From Streptomyces sp. NRRL S-337 (lineage in GTDB: Bacteria > Actinomycetota > Actinomycetes > Streptomycetales > Streptomycetaceae), in assembly GCF_000720175.1 (NCBI RefSeq), contig NZ_JOIX01000028.1, positions 1 to 64,000 on the forward strand: a stretch of 64,000 nucleotides of DNA, in the 5' to 3' direction. Below, one piece after another: positions 1 through 6,724 of the stretch (position 1 is its first letter; each line of letters opens with the position of its first letter). A program made the position numbers and the translations under genes. The notes beneath the pieces were generated by a model, which was given only the letters and a program-made list of their open reading frames with translations, was not told the origin of the DNA and searched no databases.

Positions 1-38
1 TTGTTCGTGGACGTAAAGCGACAGCAGTCCACGAACAA
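1..38. repeat. Perfect inverted repeat at the window edge (12-bp arms)
   Basis: Bases 1-12 and 27-38 are exact reverse complements, with a 14-nt loop between them. The left arm begins at base 1, so the stem may continue outside the window. It could be a terminator hairpin of a gene to the left or an operator. It is much less GC-rich than its surroundings. Seen directly; role unknown. Confidence 0.7.
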
Positions 39-83
39 GGCCCCGGAGGCCCGTCACCGCACCCACCACAAACCCAGCCCGCC

Positions 84-269
84 GCAGGCGCAACGGCGAG
101 ATGACCCGCGACGGGAAAGACAGCCACGTGCGGGGCGCCGCAAAGCGCAACGGCGACCAAGCCCCGCGGCGGGAGAGACGGGTACGTGGGCGGCGCCGCA
201 AAGCGCAACGGCGAGCCCCGCGGCGGGACAGCCAGGTACGTGGGAGGCCCAGCAAAGCGCAGCGGAACG
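84..269. repeat. Degenerate tandem repeat, three units of about 56 bp plus a partial fourth
   Basis: Units start at 84, 140 and 198, and a partial copy starts at 252. Each opens with GCAAAGCGCAACGGCG or a variant, then has a CCCCGCGGCGGG-like block and a TACGTGGG-like block. The array lies just downstream of the minus-strand gltD stop codon. All frames through it read as low-complexity Arg/Pro/Ala, so I treat it as non-coding. The unit length alternates (56, 58, 54 bp), so any translated repeat would lose frame. Confidence 0.7.
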
Positions 270-1754
270 TCAGGGCACCATGGGCCGGTCGTGGGCCGTG
301 ACCGGTGCCGGCAGCGTGGTGGCGCCGGTCAGGTAGCGGTCCGTGGCGGCTGCGGCGGACCGGCCTTCCGCGATGGCCCAGACCACGAGGGACTGTCCGC
401 GTCCCGCGTCGCCCGCGACGAACACGCCCTCGGCGCCTCCGGTGCCCTCGGCGGCGAAGGCGCTGTCCCGGGCGAAGTTGCCGCGGTCGTCGAGCGCGAG
501 CTCGTACTGCGTCCGCAGACCGCTGTCCCGTTCCGGGCCGGAGAAGCCGAGGGCGAGCAGGACCAGTTCCGCCGGCAGCACCCGTTCGCTGCCCGGCAGC
601 GGTTGCCGGGCCTGCGGTTCGACCTCGGTCAGGTGCAGCGCGCACACCCGGCCCGCCGGGTCCCCCTCGAAGGCCAGGGTCGCGGAGGAGAACAGACGCG
701 GATCGGTGCCCTCCCGGCCCCGGGCCTCCTCATGGGCGTGCGAGATCCGGTAGACCTTCGGGTACGTCGGCCACGGGTGGGCCTCCGTCCGTTCGCGGCC
801 CGGCTCCGGGTTGATGTCCAGCTGCACCACGGAGGACGCGCCCTGGCGCAGTGCGGTGCCCAGGCAGTCCGAGCCGGTGTCCCCGCCGCCGACGACCACC
901 ACGTGCCTGCCCTCGGCGGTGACCGGCGGTGTGGCGTAGTCGCCCTCCACCACGCGGTTGGCGAAGGTCAGATAGTCCATGGCCTGGTGGATACCGGCCA
1001 ATTCGCGGCCGGGCACCGGGAGTTCCCGCCGCTCGCCGGCGCCGACGGCGATGATCACCGCGTCGTGCCGCCTCCTGAGTTCACGGGCGTCCAGCTCGCC
1101 CCCGACGTCGGCTCCGGTGCGGAACTTGGTGCCCTCCGCCAGCATTTGCTCGACCCGGCGGTCGATCTGGTACTTCTCCATCTTGAACGAGGGGATGCCG
1201 TACCGCAGCAGTCCGCCGAGGCGATCGGCGCGTTCGTAGACGACGACGGTGTGGCCGGTGCGGGTGAGCTGCTGTGCCGCGGCCAGCCCGGCGGGGCCGG
1301 AGCCGATGACCGCGACGGTCTTCCCGCTGAGCCGGTGCGGCGGGTGCGGGGGTGCGTAACCGCGCTCCCAGATCTCGTCGGCGATGGCCTGCTCGACGTT
1401 CTTGATCGTCACCGGATCGGCGTTGAGGGCCAGTACGCAGGCCTCCTCGCAGGGCGCCGGGCAGAGCCGCCCGGTGAACTCGGGGAAGTTGTTCGTGGCG
1501 TGCAGCCGCTCCGCGGCGGCCCGCCAGTCGCCGCGCGAGGCGTACGCGTTCCACTCGGGGATGAGGTTTCCCAGCGGGCAGCCGTTGTGGCAGAACGGTA
1601 TGCCGCAGTCCATGCAGCGCCCCGCCTGCTCGGACACGAGCGGGAGCAGCGCCTGGCCCGCGTAGACCTCGTGCCAGTCGTTCAGCCGCTCCTCGACGGG
1701 TCGCGGCGGGACGGGCCGCCGCGGTGTCCTGAGGAATCCGTAAGGGTCGGTCAT
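270..1754 (-). CDS. gltD: Glutamate synthase small subunit (GltD-type, NADPH-dependent)
   Basis: 494 aa from ATG 1754. The N-terminal region carries the two cysteine clusters that bind 4Fe-4S in this family (CMDCGIPFCHNGCP, about residues 45-60, then CPAPCEEAC). Next come an FAD-binding GSGPAGLAAA motif and an NAD(P)H-binding VVGGGDTGSDC motif. The length is normal for GltD. In glutamate synthase this subunit passes electrons from NADPH to the large GltB subunit, which makes glutamate from glutamine and 2-oxoglutarate. No gltB is visible: the 700 bp upstream hold no gene and the next gene is an unrelated hydrolase. It could therefore work with a distant gltB or be a GltD-like electron-transfer paralogue. 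Family assignment is firm; partner is unknown. Confidence 0.92.
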   Translation of the reverse strand: MTDPYGFLRTPRRPVPPRPVEERLNDWHEVYAGQALLPLVSEQAGRCMDCGIPFCHNGCPLGNLIPEWNAYASRGDWRAAAERLHATNNFPEFTGRLCPAPCEEACVLALNADPVTIKNVEQAIADEIWERGYAPPHPPHRLSGKTVAVIGSGPAGLAAAQQLTRTGHTVVVYERADRLGGLLRYGIPSFKMEKYQIDRRVEQMLAEGTKFRTGADVGGELDARELRRRHDAVIIAVGAGERRELPVPGRELAGIHQAMDYLTFANRVVEGDYATPPVTAEGRHVVVVGGGDTGSDCLGTALRQGASSVVQLDINPEPGRERTEAHPWPTYPKVYRISHAHEEARGREGTDPRLFSSATLAFEGDPAGRVCALHLTEVEPQARQPLPGSERVLPAELVLLALGFSGPERDSGLRTQYELALDDRGNFARDSAFAAEGTGGAEGVFVAGDAGRGQSLVVWAIAEGRSAAAATDRYLTGATTLPAPVTAHDRPMVP

Positions 1755-2456
1755 GCGCCGCCTCCATCGCACTTGCGGCGTTCCGGCCAGCCTACGCCTG
1801 ACGGGTTCCGCTTTCATCGGACGGCGGGCGGCGGGCCCCGGCGGCACTTCCTCCTGCCGGTCCGCGGTGTCCGGGCCGGGTAGGGGCTTGGTCGTTCTTC
1901 CCGTCCGGCACTTCGCATCCGGTTTCCGGGCGTCCGTGCCTGTGGTGGGTAAAGCCGCAGGTCAAGGGGCCCTTTGTTCTTCTCGGGGACTTGGGGGGAA
2001 CCTCAGCCCGCGCCGGGTCGCCGTGGAGGGCCGCATCCGGGCTGACCCGCCTGGCCGTGCCGGCCCCGAGCGCCCGCGGCGGCGTCGCCCGCGGCGAAGC
2101 CGAGGCGCTTGTCCGGCGCCTCGGCCCGCTGCGCCCCGATGAGGTCTGCCGGTGCGCCGCAGGGGCACCACTGCGGCGGCGGCCGCCCGGGGCGGGGACC
2201 GAGACCGGCGGGAGGGGAGTCGCTCCGCGGTCGGTGCCCGGGGCTGGGCGCGGTGTCACCGGGCGGCAGGCCGAAAGGACCCGGGAGACAGACGGCCGGC
2301 CGGTCCGGTGACGGCCCGCGGCAACCCTTGCACCCTGCAATCCTTGATGCCACGCACCACGCGCGCACGGATCAGGGTTGCCCCCAACAGCCGCAGTACG
2401 CGCCGTACGGCCGTCGTCTGCCGTACCGCGTGCTGCCCGTGCTGCGGCGGGTCCGG
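1755..2456. other. Intergenic region without a convincing gene
   Basis: About 700 bp between the gltD start and the stop of the secreted hydrolase, both on the minus strand. It holds a strong hairpin (2099-2125). A short plus-strand frame around 2040-2170 has coding-like third-position GC but no good start, ribosome site or recognisable product. The gltD promoter should lie near 1755-1900, but I could not identify a clear -10/-35 pair. Confidence 0.5.
2099..2125. terminator. Hairpin with 10-bp perfect stem
   Basis: GCCGAGGCGC pairs exactly with GCGCCTCGGC around a 7-nt loop. It lies 330 bp beyond the stop of the minus-strand hydrolase that ends at 2457. There is no T-run, as is usual for actinomycete terminators. 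Termination is inferred from position and stem strength. Confidence 0.45.
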
Positions 2457-4145
2457 TCAGCGCAGGGGCAGGGTCAGCTCGGCCGGATCGGCCGTGGTGG
2501 AACCGAAGGACACGCGGCTTCCCCATGGCGTACGGCCTGCGTACATCGGGTCCTTGGTGTCCAGGACCAGCGCCAGCCGGTGCCCGGCGGGCAGGTCGTA
2601 GGCGGTGGTGAAGAGGGAGAGGTCGAGCGGGAAGGCGCGGCCCGGCTTCTTGCCGGACCAGCTCTGCGGGGCGTGCGAGATCAGCTTGCCCACGCCCAGC
2701 GCGTTGACGTCGTAGAGATAGCCGAACGCGGTGCCCTCCGGTGCGGCGGCGGTGACCTGGGTGTGCACCCGTGCGGCGCCGCGGAGGTGCTGGGCCGAGG
2801 CGTAGGGCGTCGACTGCCAGACGGCGGCGGAACTGCGCGGGAGCAGGGGGAGGATGACGGTCGGGGGCAGGGCTGCGACCTGGTCGAGCGCCCCGGCGAG
2901 GAGGGCGACGCCGCCGTCCGCACCCGAATCCGTGCCGCCGACGACGGACTTCCGCCAGCCGGGTCCGGCCGTCGTGCCGCCGAGCGCGCCGGTCTCCAGC
3001 GGGCCCGGGCTGCCCAGGCGGAGGTGGGCGGTGCGGGAGCTGATGGTGCGCCAGTCCGGGTAGCTCTCGTGGTGGCCGTTCGGCCGGACCTCCAGGTCCA
3101 CCGACTGCCGCGGTCCGTGGCCGCCGCCGGTGACCTTGAGGTGCTGGTCGAGCCAGCGGCGGGCGCTCTTCCAGGTCGGGTTGTCCAGGCCCAGCAGGCT
3201 CGTCAGCTCCTGGGTGGCGTGGTCGCCGGGGCGGAGTTCGAGCCGCTTGGGGCCGGTCAGCCGCTGGTAGAAGGCGGTCAGCTGGCTGGGGTTGAAGAAG
3301 CTGTCGCCCCAGGCGTGGGCGAGGAAGACGGCCGTGCCGTGGGCGTTGATGCGGTTCACGTAGGTGGCCGGGGACCTGGTGTCCGCCCAGCGGACCACCT
3401 TGGGCATGTCCCGCCCGGCGAAGAGCGCGGCGAGGGTCCGCGCGTACTCCGGGCTGCGGCGGCCGGTGGGCGCCTGGATGGCGGCGAGGAGGGCGGCGGC
3501 CTGGAGGTGCCGAGTGCCGCCGCTGTACAGGGAGTTGGTGAGGTCTCCCCAGCCGCTCATGGCGGCGACCGCCTTGATCCGGGGGTCGAACGCGGCGCCC
3601 ATGAGGGTGATTCCGCCGCCGAGGGAGAGCCCGACCATGCCGATGCGCTGCCGGTCGGCCGGGGTGTGGGCGAGGGCCCAGTCGATGACCGACGACACGT
3701 CCGAGACGTCCTTGGGTCCGGCGACGTCGACCTCTCCGCCGGAGCGCCAGAAGCCGCGCACGGTGTAGGTGACGGCGATGTAGCCGGCGGCGGCCAGTTG
3801 CTTGCCCTGGGCGACGTACTCCAGGTCGTTCTGCCCCCAGCTGGCGGGCTGCACGACGAGGGGGTAGTGGCCCTTCCGGTCGGCGCCGGGTGTGCCGGGG
3901 GCGGGGGTGAACACGTCGGCCTTGAGGACGGTGCCGTCCTTCATGGGGATGTCGGCGAGCCGGAACGAGGGGTGGCCGGGCTGCGCGGTGGCGGTGGCGG
4001 CGGTCCGATGGGCGGGCGCCGGCGCCGCCGACGCGGGGGCGGTGGTGAGGCCGGCGCCGACGCCAAGTGCCGTGACGAGTAAGGCGGTTGCCGCTCGATG
4101 CCGGTGGCCGTGGGGCCTGCGGTGGGTACGGCGGGATCGCGCCAT
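2457..4145 (-). CDS. Secreted CocE/NonD-family alpha/beta hydrolase (X-Pro dipeptidyl-peptidase S15-like)
   Basis: 562 aa from ATG 4145, chosen over an in-frame start at 4187 because GGAG lies 5 nt upstream and it gives a standard signal peptide: a basic Arg/His-rich start, a hydrophobic stretch, then APASAAPAPA. The hydrolase core has a nucleophile elbow GLSLGG at about residue 155 and a candidate catalytic histidine in GDHATQE. A C-terminal jelly-roll-like beta region follows, as in CocE and S15 peptidases. Such proteins cleave esters or N-terminal Xaa-Pro dipeptides outside the cell. It stands alone, 110 bp downstream of the next minus-strand gene. Fold and export are well supported; the substrate cannot be told. 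Confidence 0.82.
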   Translation of the reverse strand: MARSRRTHRRPHGHRHRAATALLVTALGVGAGLTTAPASAAPAPAHRTAATATAQPGHPSFRLADIPMKDGTVLKADVFTPAPGTPGADRKGHYPLVVQPASWGQNDLEYVAQGKQLAAAGYIAVTYTVRGFWRSGGEVDVAGPKDVSDVSSVIDWALAHTPADRQRIGMVGLSLGGGITLMGAAFDPRIKAVAAMSGWGDLTNSLYSGGTRHLQAAALLAAIQAPTGRRSPEYARTLAALFAGRDMPKVVRWADTRSPATYVNRINAHGTAVFLAHAWGDSFFNPSQLTAFYQRLTGPKRLELRPGDHATQELTSLLGLDNPTWKSARRWLDQHLKVTGGGHGPRQSVDLEVRPNGHHESYPDWRTISSRTAHLRLGSPGPLETGALGGTTAGPGWRKSVVGGTDSGADGGVALLAGALDQVAALPPTVILPLLPRSSAAVWQSTPYASAQHLRGAARVHTQVTAAAPEGTAFGYLYDVNALGVGKLISHAPQSWSGKKPGRAFPLDLSLFTTAYDLPAGHRLALVLDTKDPMYAGRTPWGSRVSFGSTTADPAELTLPLR

Positions 4146-4256
4146 CGATGCTCCATCGGAATTCTGACCGCCGTGCCACGGTGACACCCATCCGGTTGCG
4201 GTGCTGGTGAGCGTACGGGCGCATGATCGACCCCGGGAGGCGATGATCAGCCAAAC

Positions 4257-5348
4257 TTACTCGCTGGTAACCGGGCGGCGGTCGACCGGGGTGAGCGGGG
4301 TCCGGATGGTGACTTCCCTGCGGCGGGTCCCGGACCAGGGGGCCGGGACCGCCTCGATGTCGCGGGCCAGGCGGTAGGCGAGCGCTTCGTAGTTGACCCG
4401 CCAGCCGCGGAAGTGCGGCCATGCCTCCTCGGGGGTGCGCTCCATGGGATAGCCCTGGGCCGCCATCCGCTCGACGCCCCGCAGGAAGTCCTCGTATCTC
4501 AGCTGCAACGCGTCGTCGGGGTGCGGGTCCTGGTCGTAGGCGATGCCCTCGATGGTGGCGATCTCGCGCAGGCAGACGAAGCCGGCGCGCAGCGCCATCC
4601 GCACCTCGGCCTGCGGCTGGGAGGGATTGAAGGACAGTCGCAGGGCCGCGGCGTCCATCACGGACAGCAGGGCGATCAGCCAGTTGCGGGTCACCTTCGG
4701 GGAACGGAAGTGGATCAGGACCGGGTACGTCGTGTGGCTCTCGCTGACGTCCGCGCTCCACCGCTCCCAGGTGCGGAACAGCTCGGTGAGGTTGTCCAGC
4801 AGTTCCACCTGCGCGTAGCGGGCCAGGATCTCCGGTCCCCAGGCCGGGCTTCCGGCGCGCGCCTGCAGCAGCGTCACCTCGGTCTCCCGGCGCTGGTAGG
4901 CGGCGTAGAGGGCGGGCAGATAGCCGATCTGGAGCCCGATCACGATCGGGCCCGTGACGGCGGCGCAGAAGTCGATGGCGTTCAGCGTCGCGCGGTCACC
5001 GCTGGCGAAACCGAGCGTGAAGAGCGAGGAACCGGACTCGGTCAGCGCCTCCTTGACGCCCAGCCGGCTCACCGCCGCCTCCAGCAGGGCGTACCCGATC
5101 AGGAAGCAGCCCAGCCAGGCGATCAGGGTGACGACGATGGCCAGGGGCGCCATCGGGGCGAGCACCCGGTCCTTGGCCTCCGCGCTCGGCCAGCGGTCGG
5201 CCAGCAGCCGGAACGGCCGGTGGACCAGCCGCTGGACGATCCGGCCGAGGCCGGACGGCGTCGGCCGGGGGATCACCAGCGAGTGCAGCACCGAGGAGAA
5301 GACCCCGAGCACGATGACCGCACCGGCGATCCCCAGCAGTAGACGCAC
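4257..5348 (-). CDS. Membrane protein with a potassium-channel-like pore loop
   Basis: 363 aa from GTG 5348, with AAGGAG 9 nt upstream. An N-terminal hydrophobic helix is followed by a basic cytoplasmic loop, a second helix (about residues 70-95), a short loop with SSLFTLGFASGD and a third helix. The arrangement helix-loop-TxGF-helix resembles the two-helix pore unit of potassium channels, whose filter is usually TVGYG or TIGFG. Here it reads TLGFA, so ion selectivity is doubtful. The remaining 200 residues form a soluble, mostly helical C-terminal domain without a motif I know. Neighbours give no clue. Channel-like fold is a reasonable guess, not a firm call. Confidence 0.55.
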   Translation of the reverse strand: MRLLLGIAGAVIVLGVFSSVLHSLVIPRPTPSGLGRIVQRLVHRPFRLLADRWPSAEAKDRVLAPMAPLAIVVTLIAWLGCFLIGYALLEAAVSRLGVKEALTESGSSLFTLGFASGDRATLNAIDFCAAVTGPIVIGLQIGYLPALYAAYQRRETEVTLLQARAGSPAWGPEILARYAQVELLDNLTELFRTWERWSADVSESHTTYPVLIHFRSPKVTRNWLIALLSVMDAAALRLSFNPSQPQAEVRMALRAGFVCLREIATIEGIAYDQDPHPDDALQLRYEDFLRGVERMAAQGYPMERTPEEAWPHFRGWRVNYEALAYRLARDIEAVPAPWSGTRRREVTIRTPLTPVDRRPVTSE

Positions 5349-5420
5349 CGTCGTCCGCTCCTTCCCGGCCCCCGGCCGCTTCGACGAAGGAAGCGTACGT
5401 GGGGGGTCCGGGCGGCGTCG

Positions 5421-6299
5421 TCAACCCGTCGGTTGAGTCGGACGTGAGGGGGAGGTCACGGGGACGTGTGCGGCCCAGTCCACGATCTGCACCGCCGCAC
5501 CGGCGGCCTCCTGACCCCGGCAGCGCGCGTGGTGCCGGCGGGCGATGCCGTCCAGGTCCAGATGGGAGCCGATGGCGGGCAGGGCGGCCAGCCGCCGTGC
5601 GTAGGCCCACAGCCGCCGGTACGCGGCGATCCGGTGCACCGCCGTGGCGTCCAGATGCCAGCGGTGGACGGTGTCGAGCTGGACCAGCGACACCCACACG
5701 TGGACGTCGGCGAGGGTGAGTCCCGCGCCGAGTACGTGGTCCCGGCCGGCCAGTCGCCGCTCCAGCCCGTCCAGTGCCCGGAACAGGGTCTCCAGCGCGT
5801 CCTGGTGGCCGGAACTGCCGATGCCGAGCCGGCCGGCGCGCTGTGCGGCCTCGTGGAGGTCGTGCTCGCAGAGCCGGGCGACCTCCTCGATGTCGTCGCG
5901 GGCGGGGGCCGGGTACAGCTCGGGGCCCTCGCCGCGGAACCGCCCGGCCAGGTCCCGCAGGATGTCCGGCGCGTGCGCGCTGACGATCCGGCCGGTCCAG
6001 CCGTCGCTGAGGACCGGGGCGGCCGCCGGCCCGGGGTGCTGGTGGGAACTGGCCTCGTACAGCGGGCGCAGGGCGGCGTATTCGCCTTCCGGACCGTCGG
6101 GGACGGCCGGCAGCAAAGTCACCGGGAGGGTCTCGCCGAGGCCGAGCAGGCCGTGTGTGACGGCGATTCTCAGGGACTGCGGACAGGACCGCGTCAGATG
6201 CAGGCGGTATCGGTGCGGCACGGGGTAGTGGCCGCTGCGGGCGTCACCGCCGATCCTGCCGCGGAGGGAGGGGACGGCGGTCTGGGGCGGGGTGGACAT
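5421..6299 (-). CDS. Glutathionyl-hydroquinone-reductase-like protein (GST, Xi/Gto class)
   Basis: 292 aa from ATG 6299, with GGGAG 4 nt upstream. The thioredoxin-fold half has the sequence RSCPQSLR at residues 37-44. Cys39-Pro40 matches the catalytic cysteine of glutathionyl-hydroquinone reductases, where the motif is normally CPWA. The C-terminal half is the all-helical GST domain, with the typical LTLADVHVWVSLVQLD stretch. In the known family the enzyme removes a thiol adduct from hydroquinones. Actinomycetes use mycothiol instead of glutathione, so the thiol partner is probably different (inference). A cysteine-type leader peptide sits 137 bp upstream, suggesting regulation by cysteine supply. 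Confidence 0.72.
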   Translation of the reverse strand: MSTPPQTAVPSLRGRIGGDARSGHYPVPHRYRLHLTRSCPQSLRIAVTHGLLGLGETLPVTLLPAVPDGPEGEYAALRPLYEASSHQHPGPAAAPVLSDGWTGRIVSAHAPDILRDLAGRFRGEGPELYPAPARDDIEEVARLCEHDLHEAAQRAGRLGIGSSGHQDALETLFRALDGLERRLAGRDHVLGAGLTLADVHVWVSLVQLDTVHRWHLDATAVHRIAAYRRLWAYARRLAALPAIGSHLDLDGIARRHHARCRGQEAAGAAVQIVDWAAHVPVTSPSRPTQPTG

Positions 6300-6435
6300 A
6301 CGACTCCCTGGGATCGGGGTGCTCTGAAGTGGCGAGGGGCGCGGATGTGCGCAGGACCCGCACGGCGGCGGGGCAGCACCGCGCAGGCGCCGCCGGGCCG
6401 CTGCCGGCCGGCTCAACGGGCCGTTGCCCGGCGGT

Positions 6436-6567
6436 CTACCGGCTTCGGGGGAGCGAACTCGCCGCGCTGCAGACGCGCAGCAGATCGATGTGGCGACGCG
6501 ACGTCAGAAGGGGGAGCGGCTGGATCGCGCCGTCCGCGCGAGCGGTGCCCAGCCCTGCATACCCCAT
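6436..6567 (-). CDS. Putative cysteine-responsive leader peptide (43 aa)
   Basis: ATG 6567 has a GGTGGG ribosome site 5 nt upstream. Near its end the peptide carries TSRRHIDLLRVCSAA, the RRHxDLxRVxSAxC pattern of short leader peptides found in Streptomyces before sulfur and thiol metabolism genes. Ribosome stalling at the cysteine region is thought to control the downstream gene. Here the next gene is the GST/GHR-like reductase, and the 136-nt spacer between them contains several GC dyads that could switch structure. Unlike many such leaders it does not end on cysteine but continues with SSLPRSR. Motif seen directly; attenuation is inferred. Confidence 0.65.
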   Translation of the reverse strand: MGYAGLGTARADGAIQPLPLLTSRRHIDLLRVCSAASSLPRSR

Positions 6568-6602
6568 GATTTCCCACCTGTTCGCCAGGGTTCCCGCCCC
6601 TG

Positions 6603-6632
6603 AGTGTCGAGGCGCGGCCGGAGCCGCGTCAA
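6603..6632 (-). promoter_or_regulatory. Candidate promoter for the leader peptide / reductase unit
   Basis: On the minus strand, TTGACG (6632-6627) lies 18 nt upstream of GACACT (6608-6603). The -35 matches well and the -10 only partly. Transcription would begin about 30 nt before the leader-peptide ATG. Confidence 0.4.
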
Positions 6633-6724
6633 GAGCCTGTCCACGGCCGCGGTGGCGCATGCGTCCGGGCCGGAAAACCCCGTGAACCACCGAGGCCCGC
6701 GCACCGGCGGCCGCGGTCCCGGCG

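Noticed and set aside
84..269. CRISPR array
   Set aside because: Units are contiguous imperfect repeats without unique spacers, and no cas gene is present.
186..1883. 565-codon open frame on the plus strand over gltD
   Set aside because: Antisense to a gene with clear FAD/FeS motifs; its translation is low-complexity Gly/Arg/Val typical of high-GC shadow frames.
1991..2311. Short plus-strand frame in the 700-bp gap after gltD
   Set aside because: Partly coding-like third-position bias, but no ribosome site and no recognisable protein.
2347..2601. Cys-rich plus-strand peptide (VCRTACCPCCGGS) resembling a cysteine leader
   Set aside because: Overlaps the end of the hydrolase, lacks the RRHxDL pattern and leads to no gene on that strand.
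1792..4761. 989-codon minus-strand frame overlapping two genes
   Set aside because: Arg/Pro/Ala-rich text without motifs; it runs across the hydrolase and channel-like genes in the wrong frame.
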